DNA of 64,000 nucleotides from Ascarosepion bandense (GCA_037127315.1 JBBBDQ010001688.1:1062501-1126500); one strand, 5' to 3'. Counted from the stretch's first letter, positions 45,793 through 57,729 are shown. Numbers and translations are program-made. The notes: a model not told the origin generated them from the letters alone.

Positions 45793-46261
45793 AGACTAAA
45801 AGAATGAGAGAACTCTACATCCAAAAATTGTAATGGAAGCAATGGGAAACTGTTATGGAGTCATCCCTTTTTTACATATATAAATGGACTCGTCTAAGGT
45901 ATACAAATGAACCTGCCTACAGAGAACGAGAGTGTGTAAAACGGTGTGTAAAACAGTGAGTGTGTAAGGAAGGGCTTGGAATGCAGTGTTTGTCACAGCA
46001 GTTGAACCGCCGCTCGTTGGTCAGCAAGAATATAGACTTATTACCAGGAATTACTTCTTAGCTACAAGATTCTATATATTTGACTCCTACTAACAAGTAT
46101 TCCTGAATTCTACTAACCGTGTACGGGTTGTATATATCTTGTTCAATATACTTACATTTTTCCTCTCATATCTGTTTTGTGTTTTTATTATATTGTGTGG
46201 TTTCTAACAAGAATCCACAACAGAACCCAACGCGTTATCTTTGGCAAAATGTTATGACAAT

Positions 46262-46320
46262 AGATAAAAAGAAGGAATATGTGGAGGGCCATGATCGCCT
46301 ACGTCGTGAAGTGACGCTAG
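46262..46320 (+). mobile_element. LINE-B terminal fragment
   Basis: GGAGGGCCATGATCGCCTAC and GTCGTGAAGTGACG match only the last ~40 bases of LINE-B, followed by a T-rich stretch. Confidence 0.5.
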
Positions 46321-46394
46321 TTTTTTTTTTTTTTTAATTAGAGAATTCTACGGTTTATATATGTGCATGTGTATATGTGTGTGCATTACGTGTA

Positions 46395-47793
46395 CAGGGT
46401 GCGATGAATAAATTGTCTAAATTACGCAAAAGTAAAAATAATAGGCATCTCATATGGAAAGTGCCACACAGAGATCCGAAGGAAAATTGGCATGGCAAAG
46501 GACGCGTTCCAGAAGTTGAGTAAAGTACTATGACACAGGAAAATTTTCCTAGAAGCAAAGAAGAGAGTGCTGGATTGCTATGTGATGTCAGTTCTTCAAT
46601 ACGGCAGTGAATGCTGGACAATATCATCGAAGATGAGGAAAAAACTGGAAGCAGCGGAAATGTTGTTTTACAGAAGGATGCTGAGGATATCATGGACCGA
46701 ATATGTGAGCAATGATGAGAAAGAATGCCAACGAAGAGAAAATTAATAGTGAACATCAGGAAGAGACAATTGAAGTTCCTGGTACATGCAATGAAGAAGG
46801 AGGGCTTGGAGAACCTGATACCAACAGGCCAGATAGAAGGAAAAGGAGACAGAGGAAGGCAGCGGATAACATATTTGGAGAGCCTGAGCAGGTGGATGAC
46901 GGAACGGGGGTTGCGTGGTGTAACAGAAGAAAACATACTAAGAGCCGCCAGGGATAGGGAGACGTGGAAAGCCATGATCGCCTACGTCCTGAAAAAACAG
47001 GGCACATAGAAGAAGAAGAACCAAAATTGCACAAAAATATTTTGAAATACCAAAGAGTAAATTTATTCAATAAAATTGCCATCAGCTTTAACCACGGCTT
47101 CCAAACAACTTCGAAATCTTCTGGACATTTTGTTTGTTTAAAATGGTGAAAGCTGCTATAATTCTTACTTTCAGTTCATCTTTGGTGTTACAAAGAGTTC
47201 TGTTGGTCTCTCGCTCAACTCCGTCCCCCACACATAAGAATGATGGTGGGGGTTGTAGTCTGAGGAATTAGGTGGCCAGATGTAAAGGGTGATGAGGTCG
47301 TAGAAATTGTCTGACGGATTTGTCCTGCTTGTGTGGCATGGTAAAGAGTCCGTTAGCCATACGTAAGATCTAGCAGCCACCCTCTTGACCCTTAGCAGTA
47401 CTATCTCATAAAGGCACTTTATGTAGGCCTCTGTGTTTAGTCTGAGGCCCTGTGGGAAGATGAATGGAGGCATAACGTCACCATCACTAGTGATCACTCT
47501 AAATTCCTTCGTAATCACCATTAGACCCAACCATCTCTTTCCGAATTTTCTGAATTGTCTACAGATTGACATCTAAACACTCTGAAATGTTCGTATTGGA
47601 GATTAAGGTGCAAATGCCAGGCAGTACAGCATGCCGTTTCTAAATTTCTGGCTGAGTGAATTGCGTCATGGTGCTCTTTTGCTCACAGATGGTGCCCAAC
47701 TGACCCTATTATATTGCAGTCGACAAAATAAAAAATAACACGCATGAGCGAAACTAAAATATAAAATGGAGATAATTTACCCATCGCACCTTC
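46395..47793 (-). mobile_element. DD37D-type mariner relative, split by LINE-B
   Basis: The terminal repeats GGGTGCGATGAATAAATTGT (46397) and, inverted at 47793, GGTGCGATGGGTAAATTATC bound the element. The minus strand encodes SDGDVMPPFIFPQGLRLN, a TDSLPCHTSR block (second catalytic Asp) and LYIWPPNSSDYNPHHHSYVW, where the third catalytic Asp appears replaced by His. The C-terminal block SRRFRSCLEAVVKADGNFIE lies at 47080-47140. It is dead: catalytic residue lost, frame broken. LINE-B (46450-47025) is inserted between the left terminus and the C-terminus. Confidence 0.8.
46450..47025 (+). mobile_element. LINE-B, longest copy, nested in mariner
   Basis: Plus-strand blocks run from ATGCTGGACAATATCATCGA (near 46610) through LIVNIRKRQLKFLVHAMKKE, TGQIEGKGDRGRQRITYLES and RAARDRETWKAMIAYVL to the AGAAGAAGAA tail. 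Mariner sequence continues on both sides. Confidence 0.85.
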
Positions 47794-47797
47794 TCTG

Positions 47798-47801
<4 letters not shown>

Positions 47802-47834
<33 letters not shown>
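47802..47834. repeat. (GT)n microsatellite
   Basis: GT run next to the mariner terminus. Confidence 0.95.
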
Positions 47835-47837
<3 letters not shown>

Positions 47838-47987
47838 TTTTTATGTAATGACCTACTCTTTTTTTATATGATCAGAGCTCTGTTAATGATCCTATCATCC
47901 ATGAAGGACTAGTAGCCTAAGATGTCTTTAATCCATACCTAAATTTATTCTAACTGAAAATTATATTGTCTAAACAGATACTATCAG

Positions 47988-48092
<105 letters not shown>

Positions 48093-48582
48093 CAAGGTCT
48101 TGGTATATCTAGTTTGCCTGAGCTATCAAATGACTTCAAGAGAATCTCTTCTCGTTGAGAGCCATGTTATACGCTAGTGTCAAATGACGTCCATGTTTCA
48201 GGTTACGTTAAGGAAGGAAGTTCTTTCGAAGAATTGTAAGTCCATTGTGTTTCATTATAAACCCGGAAGGTGAGTAGAGATATTTTAAGTGTGGGTGGGT
48301 CTCCTATGGTGTCGCGCGTGTGCTGCGGAAAATCTCTTTGTTAAAACAGGAAAATTCTAGAAAGTGCTACCAAGCGAATTTTTCACTGTCAAAAGCTTTT
48401 ACCATTAGATGCGATGTCAGTTTGAGAAGAGGATCTGCAAAAATAATGAGGTTTTCACCAGTGCGATTCGTAACGCGACCTGAAGAAATAAATTCAGAGA
48501 ATAATAATTAAATTCTATTTTATGTCAGTAATAACAATTTAACATTGTTTATCCAACTTTATTCGTCTGATCACAAGTCATT

Positions 48583-48730
48583 TTTTTTAATCATATCACC
48601 CCGAGCAAGGCGGTAACGCCACTGATGTGCAGGGGGCTACATAGGTGTGAAAAGATTGGAAAAGAGAAAACCGGAAACCGCATCCTAAACAGGAAACAAG
48701 GGATGAGCCTCTTCACCTGTTCAATAATAT
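48583..48730 (-). mobile_element. LINE-A tail element, shortened
   Basis: Minus-strand copy ending CCTTGCTCGGGGTGATATGA. Its 5' side stops at TATTGAACAGGTG, about 30 bases short of the CGCCCGG boundary. Confidence 0.8.
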
Positions 48731-48888
48731 CTTGCAAAATGATGTTTTCCTTAATGTATGTAATTTTTTGCTGTACTAGAGTTATCTACCTTTGCACTGA
48801 CAACGACAGTCGATAGTGTATTTGTTATTGCAACGTTGGAGGCTTACGAAACCGGGAATGGAAAAGACCAATTCCGTGAAAGAGGTAC

Positions 48889-49020
48889 AGCAGTCAGTTA
48901 AGTGCCATACGTGATACACGCGTGGGCGATCGTGTCTCGAAAGAGACATGACTGACTGTGCAGAACATTATCCCGCAGTAGGTTGCCATTGCTTTCTGCA
49001 GTAGACTGGTTGCCAACCAA
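48889..49020 (-). mobile_element. SINE-A 3' half
   Basis: The minus strand has GGTTGGCAACCAGTCTACTG through the stem-loop CATGTCTCTTTCGAGACACG to TTAACTGACTG. The head half is missing. Confidence 0.8.
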
Positions 49021-49029
49021 ATTTGTCGT

Positions 49030-50090
49030 TGTTGACGGTTGCCTAAACTAGAATGACCATGAAGTTAAGAAAAGAAAATCGTGAATTAAAAATATCCTTA
49101 TACCAATTTTATATTTGGTTCCATTTTATTTCCATCACAAATATTAAACAAATTATTTCAACTCGCAATAAAGATTTTGCAAAATTCATGCATTTTATTT
49201 TCAGCCATTCTTCTATGATTGCATTAAACCTGAGTGAGTTACCGGTTTTCTACAATGCATCCGATGCTTCCACTCCTTCTGCATATCTTTTATGAATGAG
49301 GGGTCTGAACGGTCCCTATATGTTCGTTCCGATCCTGCCAGCTTGACACTAATTTCAAAGTGTGCTTTGAGTCTTTGTCTTGTCAAAATCCGCAGGTTTC
49401 AAACACCGAACGGTAAAGATTTATGCGCAACAAATTTTCTTCATTTATCATTATTCCTTTAACCTGTTTTGCTTCAAACCATTTATCATTGGCAGCAAAC
49501 GATTCCCGCTGCATCTGTACCGATAATATTTTCTAGCTTATAGATAATCTCAGTTTTCGGAACAGAATATTTGGGTCATTGTACCCAAATAGTTGAACAT
49601 TAGTTTCAAAACGACTCTAGCACAAATTTCCCCTAAGTTGTCATTGTATTTGTTAAGGTTCTCATTGATAAATTTAAATGAGTTTTCCTGTAATTCGTAT
49701 GGCTCGTGGCCTTTAGCCGTCTTGGGATTGCAGATATTGTACCAATTCTGTTTTTTGTTTTTTATTTTTTTGTTTTTTGTTATTTTTTTGTCTTTTTCGT
49801 TTTTGCTATTTTTGTTTGTTTGTTTTTTTTTGGGGGGGGGTTCGTTTGTTTGTTTTTGTGGGGGGTCTTTTTTGTTTTTGTTTCTTTGTTTGTTTTGGTT
49901 TTTTAACTATTTTGACCACTTTTCCTTGAGATGTTCTGAATATCTTGTACTTCCTTTCTAGCCTTGACTTAAAGGCCTAGTAGGCCTAAAGTTCTTAACT
50001 ATGTGAGGAGGTACCGGAAATACATATATGAGCTCTACTAGGTTTGTGTATTCGCTAGAACTAAGCATCAACATCTGCTAATATCGCTGG
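49030..50090. other. No gene recognised
   Basis: Moderately AT-rich sequence with T/G-rich low complexity at 49750-49910, which creates Phe/Val-rich false frames. No domain or element family was identified. Confidence 0.4.
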
Positions 50091-50094
<4 letters not shown>

Positions 50095-50122
<28 letters not shown>

Positions 50123-50143
50123 ACGATGATGATGATGATGATG
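50095..50143. repeat. (CTG)n(ATG)n compound microsatellite
   Basis: About nine CTG units then ACG and about seven ATG units. It is not within any credible reading frame. Confidence 0.95.
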
Positions 50144-50245
50144 ATAATGTTCGCTACTATTCTTTTTAGATCATTGAACAATAAATAATATAGTTTAGAA
50201 ATCGCCCCCAAAATATATTTAATTCTACGTTTTTGCTTATTTGCT

Positions 50246-50250
<5 letters not shown>

Positions 50251-50317
<67 letters not shown>

Positions 50318-50325
50318 GTATGTAT
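50251..50325. repeat. CA, TA and GTAT microsatellites
   Basis: Three simple repeats in direct succession. Confidence 0.95.
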
Positions 50326-50447
50326 GCATACGTATGCATATAGCTAAACAAAAATGTTATACCACAGAATGTATATATGGCTTTGAAACCATGTATGTAT
50401 ACATTATCGATATAAAAATAATTGCGTCTTGTTGATTGGCACAATGG

Positions 50448-50451
<4 letters not shown>

Positions 50452-50503
<52 letters not shown>

Positions 50504-50530
50504 ACAAACACACACACACATATATATATA
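50452..50530. repeat. (TA)n and CA microsatellites
   Basis: A TA run of about 48 bp then AACACA/CA/TA runs. Confidence 0.9.
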
Positions 50531-50589
50531 TTATAAGCAATAATCATCGAATCAAACAAAGCCTTTCCCTTTTTGCATCGTTTTACCCT

Positions 50590-50624
50590 CTCTCTTTCAC
50601 ACACACACTCTCTCTCTTCCTTCC

Positions 50625-50656
<32 letters not shown>
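50590..50656. repeat. CT-rich microsatellites
   Basis: CT and CA runs alternate with short TTCC spacers. Confidence 0.85.
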
Positions 50657-50658
<2 letters not shown>

Positions 50659-51204
50659 CTCTCTCTAACACACACATACTCTCACGCACGAAAATATTAT
50701 CTCCGATTTTGACCCTACAAACAGAACCAACAATGCCAAATACGACAATAAGACCAACACTGACAGCCCCAATAACAATATAATATCAATACTATTAATA
50801 ATAATCCTAATATCAACACTACTAATAATAGTCAAATAGTTCCAAAGACAAAAAAGCAATGTTACTAATAACCTCTTCGCAATTTTCCCGCACCTTTTCA
50901 GTGTTTGCCAAAATGTCCGACCAATGTTTTTTTCGTACCTATGGCCCTGGGCCAATATCCTTAAATGGTTGATGGTAGATTGATGATGTGACCAATCGAT
51001 CTTTTCTTTCGCTTTCCTTTTCCTTTTTATTCAATCAGGGCCCCAATGGTTAGAGCAACAATTGCTTTATATAAAGAGGGGCCCGCCTTAAAGCAATGGT
51101 TAACAAGATTATTACAGCTGAAAAATAAGTTGGTTGCTGCCTAGGCTCACCCACGGAATCTAAAAATGTATATGTGAATGATGCAATTTTCGAAATTCGA
51201 AATT

Positions 51205-51735
51205 CTGTAATGTAATCGATCCCGATTCGGCAGCTCAGATGCAGTCACTTTCTCACCGGCACAATGTGGCTTCCCTGTGTCTCTTCTACAAATACATTCA
51301 TAGCTTCTACTGCGATGAACTTAGCTCCCTGGTGCCCCCTATACATGAATTTACTCGAGCCATAAGATTAACAACTAGGTCGCACATTTTCACTGTGAAA
51401 TCAATAAAATGTAAACACAACTTCTACTCTACAGCTTCTTTTCTCGCACTTCCCGCCTGTGGAATTCCCTTCCGTTTACTTGCTTCCCCGACAGCTACAA
51501 TATCCAAGAATTTAAATCTAAAGTCAATAGTCATCTCCTATCTAACAAACCTGCATCCTTTCTCTCATGCTCCCTTCTCCGTCCACTCTACTCTCATCAG
51601 TATTGTCATCCTTCTCTTACCCACTTCCTGACAACCCCTATAACCTGTCACTCTTTCTCAAACTTTTCCTCCTATGTAACCCCCTGAACAACAGTGGCAC
51701 TAAAATGCCTTGCTTGGGGTGATATGATAATAAAA
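51205..51735 (+). mobile_element. LINE-A fragment: RT C-terminus and 3' UTR
   Basis: Plus strand is open for 130 codons (51239-51631): MQSLSHRRHNVASLCLFYKYI-like start, EFTRAIRLTTRSH, then CGIPFRLL in a shifted frame as in 25651-26195. It ends CCTTGCTTGGGGTGATATGA with an A-rich tail. The shared shift suggests a subfamily common to both copies. Confidence 0.85.
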
Positions 51736-52092
51736 AAAAATTGCTTACTTCTTACAAATATTTTCTGTATTTTTTGTCATGGTTTATTTAACGATTAGAA
51801 TAAATAAAAGTTGTCAAGCTTTTGTTTGATAAATTCTACCCGTGATATGAATCTTTCCTGTGATATGAATTCTGCCTATGATATAACAAATTGGGGCACC
51901 CGTGATGTAAATAATAATAATCTTAATAATGAAGGTGAAAATACCATGTCATAAATAATTTTAAAAAATGTGATTGGAACAAATTGTAACCCTTAATTAA
52001 AAGAGGAATGTATTCAACTCATAATTATACTAAACATGACAAAGATATTGAGGAAGGTCCTGGCTTGTTGAGATGACTTGGTATTTTTTTTT

Positions 52093-52270
52093 TTTTAATC
52101 ATATCACCCCGAGCAAGGCAATAATGCCACTGATGTGCAGGGGGCTACATAGGAGTGAAAAGATCAGAAAAGAGAAAACCGGAAACCGCATCCTAAACAG
52201 GAAACAAAGGATGAGCCTCTTCACCTGTTCAATAGACGTGGGTGGAGTGTGAACCGGGCGATACTTGCAT
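52093..52270 (-). mobile_element. LINE-A tail element
   Basis: The minus strand starts ATCGCCCGGTTCACACTCCA and ends CCTTGCTCGGGGTGATATGA. Confidence 0.8.
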
Positions 52271-52407
52271 CGACTTTCATTTATCTTCGTTTTTTAAATA
52301 TCATTTATTCCATCTATATCACCTAGATAATCTCTGTATACCGAATCGTGACACCCTGGATAAACAATCCCATTACTGTTGACGGCCACGATGCTAATAA
52401 TAAGCAT

Positions 52408-52618
52408 TATGTGTGTTGTGGTGTAATGGATGTCGGCTGGGAATGAGAAATTAGAGAGCCGAGTTCGAATTCCAGTCAAATTCATTTCATTCACTTACGC
52501 ACAAATACCCTTGGGAAAGTTACTAATCCTTCTCTTCTACCTCCAGCTATGGGTCGAATAGCAGGACAGATTCGGTTCTATTGCCTTGGTTAACGCTGTG
52601 GCGAAATCTTCGTCACCA
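52408..52618 (+). mobile_element. SINE-A copy, internally deleted
   Basis: Head TGTGTTGTGGTGTAATGGAT, GAGTTCGAATTCC and CTTACGCACAAATACCCTTG are present. After GCCTTGG the copy jumps to CTGTGGCGAAATCTTCGTCA, so about 35 bases are missing. It ends at a TTG repeat beside the gypsy relic. Confidence 0.7.
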
Positions 52619-54156
52619 AGTTGTTGTTGTTGTTGTTGTGGCCTTGTTAGGGCCCGTAAGTAAGACACGGAAACAAGAAGGTAGGTTCAAACAGTGTATT
52701 AGAATAACAGAACTTATATACAATAAATGTTAGTAATCAGAAAAATAGAAATTTAAGTCCGAACGGTATAGTTACGCTGCGTCTTGACTGTCTTACGACT
52801 GCCTCACAGGTGCGTCCCAGAAAGTCACGCAGGTAGCATTGTATTGACGGAGTAAGTGTCCATTCCTATAGATCGGGCACCATGACAGTTAGAATGAAAT
52901 TCATTTAATATCCGCTTTTGTAACATGATAGGTATAACTACTTTTTGTGCTAACATATATATTCCGTCACATAGTGAGTAAACATTCAAGGCTGGATTTC
53001 GTTCTAAAAATTTGTATATCTTTTTAACTTTGTTTAGTCGTTTTTACGGGGGATGCTGTTTTTTGGGGGTCGGTTGGTATTCCATCCTTAAATCGTAATT
53101 TAATAGGATGGTACCATAATGTTGTAATCTGTTGGCTGTATGCGTGGTAATTCTTTTTTTTTTTTTTTCGAACCAAAAATTGATAATAGAGGCCTGTGTA
53201 AAGCAAAACTCCTTCCCTGTATAAATTTACAAAATTTTCTTTTACCGAAAATATTATTGCTAACGCTTCTTTCGATCTCGCTGTTTATTTTTTCATGTCG
53301 GTAATAATGAACACGAGTCGCGTGCGACGGCTTTTATGTTACCGTCATCATCTTTAGGTAGAATTACCGCTCCTCTACCATAGTCACTAGCATCTGAAGC
53401 CAATACGATTTCTGCATTGGATCGTAGTGTGCTAATGATACGTCTGATACCTATTTTCTTCATTCATTCAAATGCCTTTTGATAATTATCAAGTTCAGTT
53501 CTACTTTATATATTATTTTTAGCAAATTGTTTAGTAGAGCTCTCCAATTCTGCTTATTAGGTATGCAGAGTTGATAATAATTTGCTAGTCTTAGAAATGC
53601 TTGTAGCTTAATAACGATTGTTAACTACACTAGCTTTCAACGTATTTGTTTGACAACCATTTTTTCAATGATTTGTCCTAGATACTTGATTTTAGATAAA
53701 AACTTTTCGCCCTTTTCTTCACTGTGTTTGAACCCATACTCTCGTTTTGGGGGGGATTATTTACACATAAGCGTCAGTTTTTACACACTTGTTACGAAAT
53801 GAAATAGTGCAAGTCATTTCACCAATAACAAATAATTTCTCACCCGACATACCACGTGTTATTTTCGAAGTTCGTTTTTATATAGGTTTTACGTTTGCTT
53901 TCCAATTGGCTTCGTTGATATCCCTACCAGTCTCCAGTTGCATTCGATTTCCTTCATATCGCGTCTCAGATTTGGGATTCTCTGACAATCGTCCGATATT
54001 TCTTGTAGTGTTAGTTTTTTTTTTTTATTCTTTTCCAGTTTTGTTAGGATTCTAACATTATTTCTACGTTTTTGCCGTTAACCCTTGAAGGAAAATTAAT
54101 CCTTTAAACCTACCCAGAGTTGACTCGTTTATTTGTGTTTTTCACATTCCTTGTCT

Positions 54157-54645
54157 TGGCAGACCGGCTGCAGCCGCTCTCACACCGGCGTGATGTAGCT
54201 TCCCTGTGCCTCTTCTACAAGTATTTTCATGGCTTCTGCTCCGATGAGCTTAGATCACTGGTGCCGCCTAAGCACGAATTTACACGAGATACTAGATTAG
54301 CAACTACAGTTAAACAAGTAAGATGTAACCGTAAATTCTACTCCAACAGCTTCTTTTCTCGCGCTTCCCGCCTGTGGAACTCCCTTCCACAAGTCTGCTT
54401 TCCCGACAGTTACAATCTCCAGGTGTTTAAATGTAGGGTCAATAGACACCTCCTATCACACTAACTCCCAACTATTCTCACAACACTCTCATCTACCCAA
54501 CCCTCATTCTCGGTATCCACACCCACCTATCACCTACCCTCTGGCATTTCCTATATTTAATCAGCCTTTCTCCACTCTACGTAGCCCCCTGCACAGTAGT
54601 GGCAGTGACATGCCTTGCTCGGGGTGAAACGCTTATAAAAAAAAA
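54157..54645 (+). mobile_element. LINE-A copy inserted in gypsy Gag
   Basis: Plus strand is open from ADRLQPLSHRRDVASLCLFY through RASRLWNSLPQVCFPDSYNL to a stop at 54464. A 3' UTR follows, ending CCTTGCTCGGGGTGAAACGC plus an A-tail. It is very similar to the copy at 36338-37049, apart from a short deletion (SHPF missing), so it is a young insertion. Confidence 0.85.
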
Positions 54646-54845
54646 AACGATAAAATCTTTGTCTTCTTTTTTCGTAAGATTCAAACACTTCCAACGAGTA
54701 TTGAATAACGAACTTTTCTTAACAAAAGTCTTGTTTTGTTTTGTTTTGTTTTGTTTTTTTTTTGTTTTTTTTTCTCGTCTTCCAAGTCACCGTATTCTTC
54801 TCTGTAAAATTGTTAGTATCTTTTAAAATAATCTTAAAATGTAAT

Positions 54846-55043
54846 TCAATCATCGGAATTGTATGTGAATTCAGCTATGACATTTGCCTCCGCGTCAAGA
54901 GTGAAAGTAGTTGGATAATTTTTCATTTTTATCTGGATTATTTCAATTAAGTTTTGTTGTTCCTGGTACTCCAACAACTTCTGTTGCTGGTGCAGTTGTA
55001 TTTTTACCACTTGAGCTAATAATTTTTCTTTATCTGAGAACAT
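54846..55043 (-). CDS. Gag N-terminal remnant of the gypsy element
   Basis: A 65-codon frame rich in Gln/Leu (QQQKLLEYQEQQ), predicted coiled coil, then FTLDAEANVIAEFTYNSDD, the start of the gypsy Gag core as commonly seen in animal elements. The stop comes where the frame breaks. The next Gag piece resumes at about 54710. This is a broken retroelement gene, not a host gene. Confidence 0.6.
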   Translation of the reverse strand: MFSDKEKLLAQVVKIQLHQQQKLLEYQEQQNLIEIIQIKMKNYPTTFTLDAEANVIAEFTYNSDD

Positions 55044-55349
55044 CGGGTTTTATTTTGTTTATTTTTTTTCTTAACGCATAACAAAGAAAAAATAATAACC
55101 AACTTGGTTCTAATTTCTCGTCGTCAATGTTAATATGTGCGCACAGTAAAAAAAAATCTGTATTCTTCCTACTCAGTATAATTTTGAATCCTGTTATAAC
55201 TCGTCACTACCGGTTATAATATCATGTCTTGATTTACTCCGCCGGTACTCTCTAACGAACACTCTATCAAAACTCACTCGGAACTCTTTGAGTTCTTTAT
55301 TTGTCTTACCTAGTTCGTTTGTGTCTCCGGGGAGTGTCATTTACTCCAA

Positions 55350-55757
55350 AACAGTCTGTCAACAGGACTCTGCACCATGCGATTCAAGTAGGAAGATCTA
55401 GTCATGACCGTCAGACAATTTCTGCGAACACATTAACCCTTACATCTGGCTACCTAACTCCCCAAACTTCAACTCCCTTGATTATTGTGCGGGGCGTAGT
55501 TAAACAAGAGCTAAAGGCAATGGTCATAGCAGCATTCACCAACTTAAACCAGGAGACCGTTTGAAAGAGTTGCAGGAAATTCTAAAGTCGACTGGAGGTC
55601 GTGGTTAAAGCCAATGGCAATTGTATTGAATAAGTCTTTAGTATTTCAAGAGATTTTTGTATCATTTTGGTTAATATGTCTGTTAAAATGTGATGCCACT
55701 GTTATTTACATTTTTGCGTAATATAGACGATAATTTATCCATCGGACCCTCTATTGT
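55350..55757 (+). mobile_element. DD37D-type mariner fragment, 3' end
   Basis: In one frame, with two internal stops, QQDSAPC (second catalytic Asp, codon 55366-55368) is followed 37 residues later by SLDYC (third Asp, codon 55480-55482). Past a frameshift, the C-terminal VIAAFTNLNQETV is read near 55530. The end GATAATTTATCCATCGGACC mirrors the termini of 46395-47793. The 5' half of the element is missing. Confidence 0.8.
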
Positions 55758-56143
55758 AACTGCCAAAAATATCTCTGATTATTGTCTGGGATCTCATTCT
55801 CTCCGATTGCAGCAGCACTGGGTAATTCCATGAAATGTTTAGCATTTTCTATCTGATTGCCAAATATCTACCTACTCGCCCTCTCACTCCACTGACCTCT
55901 TGACCCGCCACAGAAATCCCGCGTCTTTTGTCCCCATCTTCGAGATTCAAAGTTACATTTACTCCGACGAAGATGTTTTCTTCTCTCCGTCGGCCGCCAC
56001 CCCCTCCAACAAGAAATCTCTTCCGACTGGCGACGCATTTCTTCGTTCTACGACGTCTATAAATAGATCAACGGCTTTGTTTACCATTTCTCGGAGGCTT
56101 GGCAATAGACCTACCTACATACATACTTACATATGGACGTGTG

Positions 56144-56151
<8 letters not shown>

Positions 56152-56199
<48 letters not shown>
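56152..56199. repeat. (GT)n microsatellite
   Basis: Perfect GT run. Confidence 0.95.
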
Positions 56200-56202
<3 letters not shown>

Positions 56203-56366
56203 TCCATGTGTTCGTGTATGAGAGGTGCTGAAAAGTTCTTTGTTCGACTAAGTTACCAGAATCAGTAATATACGTACACACATACAAACACAAAAACACT
56301 CAAGGACGCGCGCACACACACACAGACACACGAACACACACATACACACACACACATACATATAAC

Positions 56367-56391
56367 TATATATATATATATATATATATAT
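56367..56391. repeat. (TA)n microsatellite
   Basis: Perfect TA run preceded by an interrupted CA stretch (56310-56360). Confidence 0.9.
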
Positions 56392-56517
56392 AGTTAATCT
56401 GAATGTGCAAATTTTAGAGTCCAGTAAATATTAAAGACTGACCATGTCAATGGAATAAAATAAAATTATTTCCGTTTCTGCCTAAAATGAGTCAACATAT
56501 ATTGTTTATTGTTTTTA

Positions 56518-56712
56518 TTTGTTTACGGCTCATCAAAACCTTTTAAAAACATATTTTGTGATTGTAAGAATATGGAGGGTGGATTATTGATTTTCTGATA
56601 CAAGTCTTACTATTTAAGGAAACAATAGGTCGAGGGGGGAGGAGGTGGGTTCATATATTTCCTAAGGGTCTTTGAACGTAATTGAATATAACAAAACCGA
56701 CTGGAATCTCCA
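56518..56712 (-). mobile_element. SINE-B copy lacking the head
   Basis: The minus strand runs from CCAGTCGGTTTTGTTATATT through CCTAGG-like and CCCCCTCGACCTATTG segments to the GATGAGCCGTAAAC terminus, in the order of 7031-7336. It is strongly diverged. Confidence 0.55.
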
Positions 56713-56972
56713 AAATCTCATTCAGATATGAATGAGAGAGAGAGAGAGAGAGGGGGGGGAGAAAAAAATGAGAATATATGTATATATGATGATTAGAAAT
56801 TCTAATGGCACACTTGGTTGAACGCGGTTTTCCTAAAAGCGATACGGGTTCGCTTCCTGTCGACAAAACATTTTTTAGTAGAACTCTCGATGTCTAAGAC
56901 GATTGATATTTCGGTATTTAAGAAATAACAAGTTGGACATTTACTCAAACACGTGTAGCCGCTAAATGTAAA

Positions 56973-57018
<46 letters not shown>
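56973..57018. repeat. (TA)n microsatellite
   Basis: Perfect TA run. Confidence 0.95.
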
Positions 57019-57021
<3 letters not shown>

Positions 57022-57249
57022 GATTATTTTCTATTAAATTTTGTGTAAGTTCTATAATAAATACGTATTTTATGTTTTTTAAATAAATTTTGGCATTTTT
57101 GGAGGGAAGGTGTATAGATCGAGTGAAAATTAAAGTAGGTAATTCACTCTTTTTCGAAACCTAAGTTTTAAAGTGAATTTTTAAAAATAAAAAAGATTTG
57201 GTGCTTTAATTAAATGCTAAATGATTATTGTTTCCAGTAAGCAAAATAA

Positions 57250-57725
57250 TCAGGTGTATTTCAAATAGAAATTATATTACTTGGAGAGGACTGGATGACT
57301 ATGGGATGTCAGTTTTTCAATATAGCATTGAATGCTGGACAATCTCATCGAAGATGAAGGAAAAACTTGAAGCCACTGAAATGTGGTTCTAGAGCGAATA
57401 TCATGGATAGAGCATGTGAGTAATGATGAGGATTTGGAAAGAATGGAAACGAAAAGGAAATTAATACTGAGCATCAGGAAGAGACAACTGAAGTACTTGG
57501 GACATGTGATGAGGAAGGAAGGCCTGGAGAATTTGATACTCACAGGTCAGATAGAGGGAAAGAGAGACAGGGTATAACATATTTAAAAGGCCTGAGTAGG
57601 TGGATGAAGAACGGGGTTGAGTGGTGTAACAGAAGAAAGCGTGCTAAGAGCAACCAGGGATACAGAGACGTGGAAAGCTATAATCGTCTACGTCCTGAAG
57701 GGACATAGCACATAGAAGAAGAGAT
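57250..57725 (+). mobile_element. LINE-B fragment
   Basis: Plus strand has SIECWTISSKMKEKLEATEM near 57330, ISWIEHVSNDEDLERMETKR, LSIRKRQLKYLGHVMRKEGL and TGQIEGKRDR. It is then frameshifted to the CCTGAAGGGACATAGCACAT end with an AGAAGAAG tail. Confidence 0.85.
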
Positions 57726-57729
57726 ATAG

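Larger units (their letters stand above)
52620..55250 (-). mobile_element. Ty3/gypsy LTR-retrotransposon relic
   Basis: Minus-strand remnants appear in the normal order for a gypsy element. A Gag start lies at 55043 (65 codons; block FTLDAEANVIAEFTY), more Gag at 54710-54647 (KCLNLTKKEDKDF), then a protease-region block near 53850 (GEKLFVIGEMTC). The polymerase end follows with IKYLGQIIEK near 53690 and LANYYQLCIPN near 53580, typical of RT and the following linker, and an RNase H end with RPLLSIFG near 53185. Stops and frameshifts are frequent. LINE-A (54157-54645) splits Gag. The LTRs are not delimited; a T/G-rich stretch from 52620 may hold the 3' one. Confidence 0.75.

Noticed and set aside
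50095..50143. CTG repeat as a coding polyglutamine or polyleucine tract
   Set aside because: No open frame extends meaningfully on either side. It is a plain trinucleotide microsatellite.
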